Part shown: positions 60,827 to 64,000 of the stretch, piece after piece
Position numbering within the stretch: the stretch's first letter is position 1
Layout of the letters: the number at the start of each line of letters is the position of its first letter
From: Lachnospiraceae bacterium
GTDB taxonomy: Bacteria; Bacillota; Clostridia; Lachnospirales; Lachnospiraceae
Assembly: GCA_017621075.1 (NCBI GenBank)
Contig: JAGATV010000041.1
Span: 1-64,000 of the forward strand
Direction: 5' to 3'
DNA: 64,000 bases
Program-made: the position numbers and the translations under genes
Notes under the pieces: model-generated
What the model was told of the DNA's origin: nothing
Database searches by the model: none
The model's input: only the letters and a program-made list of their open reading frames with translations

Positions 60827-62140
60827 TTAAAGGCACAGGGAACCCAACACCGCACGACCCTGCTCATCCGATCTGTTGGCAAACCGGATACAGGCTCCAT
60901 CCCATTTTCTCCTGGCAGCCAGAAACAGCTCACAGTCCAGGACCTTCAGAAACGAACCAACCGTTTCCACCCGGCCTCTCTCCCATGTCCTGATATCACA
61001 GTCCAAAAGGATCTCTCCCATATTTCCCAGCTTATCCATCCACACCAGAAAAACTTCTGCCTCCTGGTAACAATTTGCAAATCCCGTATTTTCAATGCCG
61101 ATCTCCACAAAGCACATTCCTTCTTCTGCCCGGGTTACCGTGACTTTCCTGATCAGGAAACGATACCCAAGGTGGGCGCCCACATACTCATACAGACTCC
61201 GGCCTGCCCATGGACCTGCCCATGCCACCGTCTGTTTCTTCCATTGTTCCAGAAGGCGCCTGTCATGCGCCCTGTTCAAATAGGTCACATGCATTCTGCC
61301 CAGAGTCTCTATGACTTTTTCACAGCTTGGGAAGCCGTCCTCGCCGGATACTGCCTCCCCGCCGTTTGGCACGAAGCGGCACAGCGCCTCTTCAAAATCC
61401 AGCTCCTCACCGGGATTCCAGGCATCGTGCCAGCCCACCTTCCCACTCTGTCCTGCACCAAAGGTCCCAAGATGTGTCTTAGAGCCGAACATCCCGTCAT
61501 CGAACAATCCCATGCCGTCATAAGGCGCCTTGCGGATCTGGAAATCTCCCTCACAATCATGCAGGCACCTCCACTGTACAGGCCGTCTCACCGCCAGATA
61601 CATCCCCGGTCTTCTGTGGGAGCGCAGGATCTCTGCCATCTGCTGCAGCTTGTCATGGGCAAGGAAACGGGAGGTATGCATCTCTCCCCAGCTTCCTATC
61701 AGCATGCCCTGCCACAAAAACACTGCCTCCGAGCACCCTGCAAACCACTCTCCCAACTGTGTAAGATGCCTCTGCACCCGGGAAAAAGAAGAAGGTTCCC
61801 GCTCCAGTCCTTTGCCCTCGTGGTCATAGACCACCCTGACGATCATATCAAAGGATCTCTTTTCAAAGAAATCCAGGATCTTATGCATATGCAGGAAACA
61901 GTCTTCCTCCAGGTCTCTGTCCCGGTATGCCCCGATATCCAGGATCAGGAGCACCAGGCTGTCATCGGGGTCCAGACACCCTTCCAGCTCCTTAAATCCG
62001 GGCTCTGTGTGGACTTCAAAGGTATAGATCTGATACCAGCCTCTGGCAGGATTGGGCACGGCTTCGGTCCACTCCCGCAGATCGGCTTTGTGAAACTGAA
62101 AACCTTTCTTTCTGTCTATCCTACCAAACAGCCTCTTCAT
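60827..62140 (-). CDS. DUF4874/DUF4832 protein, copy 2, no membrane anchor
   Basis: A 437-residue paralogue of the protein at 56740-58257. The same landmarks appear: NPARGWYQIYTFEVHTEPGF, then LVLLILDIGAYRDRDL, IGSWGEMHTSRFL, GMFGSKTHLGTFG, VTYLNRAHDRRLLEQW and HLGYRFLIRK. It lacks the N-terminal helix, so it may stay in the cytoplasm or be exported otherwise. GGAGG sits 6 bases before the ATG at 62140, inside the end of the glycosyltransferase gene. Confidence 0.8.
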   Translation of the reverse strand: MKRLFGRIDRKKGFQFHKADLREWTEAVPNPARGWYQIYTFEVHTEPGFKELEGCLDPDDSLVLLILDIGAYRDRDLEEDCFLHMHKILDFFEKRSFDMIVRVVYDHEGKGLEREPSSFSRVQRHLTQLGEWFAGCSEAVFLWQGMLIGSWGEMHTSRFLAHDKLQQMAEILRSHRRPGMYLAVRRPVQWRCLHDCEGDFQIRKAPYDGMGLFDDGMFGSKTHLGTFGAGQSGKVGWHDAWNPGEELDFEEALCRFVPNGGEAVSGEDGFPSCEKVIETLGRMHVTYLNRAHDRRLLEQWKKQTVAWAGPWAGRSLYEYVGAHLGYRFLIRKVTVTRAEEGMCFVEIGIENTGFANCYQEAEVFLVWMDKLGNMGEILLDCDIRTWERGRVETVGSFLKVLDCELFLAARRKWDGACIRFANRSDEQGRAVLGSLCL

Positions 62141-62903
62141 CCACAGCCTCCACATCTACATGAAACAATTTGATCCTCAGAGCTACCGCAATGATGGAAA
62201 ACATCATGCGGAACATGTAAACAACAGGCTTTAACCCGGAATGCATACTCACTCCCTCCGTGCGGTCATGCATCACAGCCGGGATCTCCTCCACGCGATA
62301 TCCCAAAAGGAGCATCTGCATGATCATATTGGCATCCGGATACTTGTCATCGAAATGATTGTATCTGGAATAAAAAGTAAACGCCCTTCTGCTCAATCCC
62401 TGCAGCCCCGTGGTAGGGTCCATGATCTTCCTCCCCGTGCCCATACAGATCATTACCCGAAACAGACTGTAGGCGATCTTTTTTACCAAAGAGGTATGGT
62501 AGGTCACACTTCCCGGAACGAACCGGGAGCCCAGGACGATATCGGGACGCCTGCCCTTCTCATCCGCTTCCTTCAGTTTTTTGTAGATGTTCTCCACATT
62601 GCAGGCGTCATGCTGTCCGTCGGCATCCATCTGTATCACATACCGGTAACCTTTCTGGGCCGCATATTTGTATCCGATCTGCAGACCGCTTCCGTACCCC
62701 AGATTAAAGATATGGGTCACCACCTGATGCTTTCTGGCCTTTACGATCTTACAGGTAGCATCCGTGGAAGCGTCATCCATCACCAGGATGTCCGCATCTC
62801 CGATCAGCTCCAGTGCCTCCAGCTTATCCAGAAAAGCCCCTATGTTTGCGGCTTCATTATATGCGGGTATGATAATCAGTAATTCCTTTTGTGCCCTTCC
62901 CAT
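62121..62903 (-). CDS. family 2 glycosyltransferase (polyprenyl-phosphate sugar transferase-like)
   Basis: A 260-residue cytoplasmic enzyme. It has the GT2 start LLIIIPAYNEAANIGAFLDK, the nucleotide-binding VMDDASTDAT, the metal site YVIQMDADGQHD and the acceptor region DPTTGLQGLSRRAF, all typical of dolichol/polyprenyl-phosphate mannose-type transferases. No membrane helices follow the catalytic domain. It would make the lipid-linked sugar donor for the large membrane protein downstream. Confidence 0.88.
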   Translation of the reverse strand: MGRAQKELLIIIPAYNEAANIGAFLDKLEALELIGDADILVMDDASTDATCKIVKARKHQVVTHIFNLGYGSGLQIGYKYAAQKGYRYVIQMDADGQHDACNVENIYKKLKEADEKGRRPDIVLGSRFVPGSVTYHTSLVKKIAYSLFRVMICMGTGRKIMDPTTGLQGLSRRAFTFYSRYNHFDDKYPDANMIMQMLLLGYRVEEIPAVMHDRTEGVSMHSGLKPVVYMFRMMFSIIAVALRIKLFHVDVEAVDEEAVW

Positions 62904-62918
62904 GGTTTCACCCTCATT

Positions 62919-64000
62919 CTATATCATAGATAATAATTTATTGATTTCCGATTCATTTGCAAGTGGTTTCTCTGATGCCGCCCTGCCCAGCCGCCTGCGC
63001 TTTTCTTCCTCCCGCAAAAGCTCCAGGATGCTGTCGCAGACCGCTTCCGGTTCCAGTCGGCACAAGATGCCGTCCACCCCGTTTACCACCTGTTCCCTGT
63101 TGCCGCTGCAGTCCGATACCACCATGGCACAGCCCAGTGTCTGAGCCTCCTGGATGGCGATGCTCTTCCCTTCATAGCGGCTGGCATGGACATAGATATC
63201 CGCCTGCGCCATATAGGGATAGGGATTCTCCTTTGCCCCCAGTAGCAGGAAATCCTCCTCCAGTCCAAGTGCCCTGATCTTTTCTTCCAGGAGGCCTCTC
63301 TGATTTCCTTCCCCCAGCACATACCATCTTGCCTGCACCCCTTTTTCCTTTAAAAGCTTCATAGCCTCAATAGATACCGGGTATGCCTTCTGATCCGTAA
63401 GCCTTCCCACGGAAAGCAGACGCACACCTTGATAATCGTCCGCAAATCCACCGGGTTCCTTTGCTTTTCTGCGGATCTTCTCCTGATCTAACAGATTGTG
63501 GAATACCTCCGTTTTCTGCTGACACTCCGGATAGACTTTTAAAAAAGAATCCTTCACTTCGTCAGATACGGTAAATACCTTGTCATATCCCAGGTAGCAG
63601 TCTTTGTCCAAAGCTCTGGTATAACCTGCCCTGCTGTAGTCTACATGCAAAAAAGCCGCCTTCTTATCCGCATCTACATGGTCAGCCACATAATAGGTGG
63701 ACCCGCCTTCCAGATAAGCCACCGCCAGATCATAATGCTCCTTCAGGCGCTGACCGCCGTCTGACAAGACACGCCAAAGCAGCTTATCCACCATTAGCTG
63801 CCTCTTTTTTGTCATGGCAGACAGATTTTTTACCAGATAAGGCAGCAGACGGATCACCGTACCCCGCCTTACCATGGCTTTCAGCACCTGTCCTGTCATA
63901 TGTCCCTTTCCTTCCCTGCTCAGCACGGAAGTGTCACTGTAGTGTCTGTTCAAAAGTTTCACATGTTCCGGCAGTTCATGTACCATCTCTCCCTGCCCCA
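62919..64000 (-). CDS. family 4 glycosyltransferase, truncated by the window end
   Basis: At least 360 residues of a GT-B fold glycosyltransferase. The C-terminal domain shows RLLSVGRLTDQKAYPVSIEA, the nucleotide-binding SRYEGKSIAIQEAQTLG with its conserved glutamates, and CSGNREQVVNG. The N-terminal residues lie beyond 64000; the frame is open to the edge, and the ATG at 63986 is internal. It transfers a sugar from a nucleotide donor to a growing glycan. It ends 15 bases before the GT2 gene. Confidence 0.88.
   Translation of the reverse strand, partial: GQGEMVHELPEHVKLLNRHYSDTSVLSREGKGHMTGQVLKAMVRRGTVIRLLPYLVKNLSAMTKKRQLMVDKLLWRVLSDGGQRLKEHYDLAVAYLEGGSTYYVADHVDADKKAAFLHVDYSRAGYTRALDKDCYLGYDKVFTVSDEVKDSFLKVYPECQQKTEVFHNLLDQEKIRRKAKEPGGFADDYQGVRLLSVGRLTDQKAYPVSIEAMKLLKEKGVQARWYVLGEGNQRGLLEEKIRALGLEEDFLLLGAKENPYPYMAQADIYVHASRYEGKSIAIQEAQTLGCAMVVSDCSGNREQVVNGVDGILCRLEPEAVCDSILELLREEEKRRRLGRAASEKPLANESEINKLLSMI

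Noticed and set aside
1-64000. tRNA, rRNA, CRISPR arrays, transposases and prophage genes
   Set aside because: I looked for tRNA clover-leaf patterns, regularly spaced repeats and recombinase motifs by eye and found none; tRNAscan or a repeat finder could still reveal a missed one.

Overview
The window reads as chromosomal DNA of a spore-forming, Gram-positive anaerobe of the class Clostridia, most likely Lachnospiraceae. The evidence is a complete spoIIIA operon (AA to AH) with spoIVB, a clostridial recN-argR-nadK-tlyA-dxs-ispA-xseB-xseA-nusB-asp23 block, a stand-alone glycyl-radical cofactor gene (grcA), a flagellin lysine-methylase gene, strong AGGAGG ribosome binding sites and small lipoproteins. 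No rRNA, tRNA, CRISPR array, transposase or prophage gene was seen. The family assignment is inference.

Layout. (1) 1-3400: the start of an unknown gene leaving the window, typA, a decayed DUF1232 gene and a membrane-anchored MerR regulator. (2) 3410-13705: a tight eight-gene minus-strand operon that looks like a lipid or lipid-headgroup pathway. In transcription order it holds a CarS-like cytidylyltransferase, a PEP-synthase-like phosphotransferase, a PssA-like CDP-alcohol phosphatidyltransferase, a phosphatidylserine decarboxylase, a UbiA prenyltransferase, a second PEP-synthase-like phosphotransferase, a GNAT-like protein and an AMP-dependent acyl ligase. (3) 13870-18394: a duplicated DUF1538 membrane protein paired with a tandem PII-like protein, then an amino-acid-type ABC importer whose binding protein appears circularly permuted. 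(4) 18552-19439: a decayed class B sortase locus. (5) 19445-40421: the housekeeping and sporulation block, with deoB, prfC and a transglutaminase-like lipoprotein lying between asp23 and spoIIIAH. (6) 40628-48467: grcA, trkA-trkH potassium uptake, a 47-residue FeoB-associated protein behind an iron-box-like promoter, a small DtxR-type regulator, a second transglutaminase-like protein, fliB and a PocR-chemoreceptor fusion. (7) 48564-52919: a modified-peptide-like export locus with an S26 peptidase, a PqqD-HPr-kinase fusion, an ABC exporter and a 142-residue leader-bearing protein, plus a cryptic cysteine-containing reading frame. (8) 52927-64000: a surface-polysaccharide cluster with a flippase fused to a nucleotidyltransferase that is cut by an in-frame TAG, a Stealth phosphotransferase, two DUF4874/DUF4832 proteins around a large polytopic membrane protein, and two glycosyltransferases, the last running off the window.

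How they may work together. Region 2 contains plausible enzymes to charge, phosphorylate, CTP-activate, attach serine to and decarboxylate a lipid alcohol; dxs and ispA in region 5 would supply isoprenoid precursors for its UbiA enzyme. Region 7 has leader recognition, kinase, protease and exporter functions next to an abundant-transcript precursor gene ending in its own terminator. Its divergent promoters share a perfect 10-bp inverted repeat. Both regions are the best candidates for undescribed systems.
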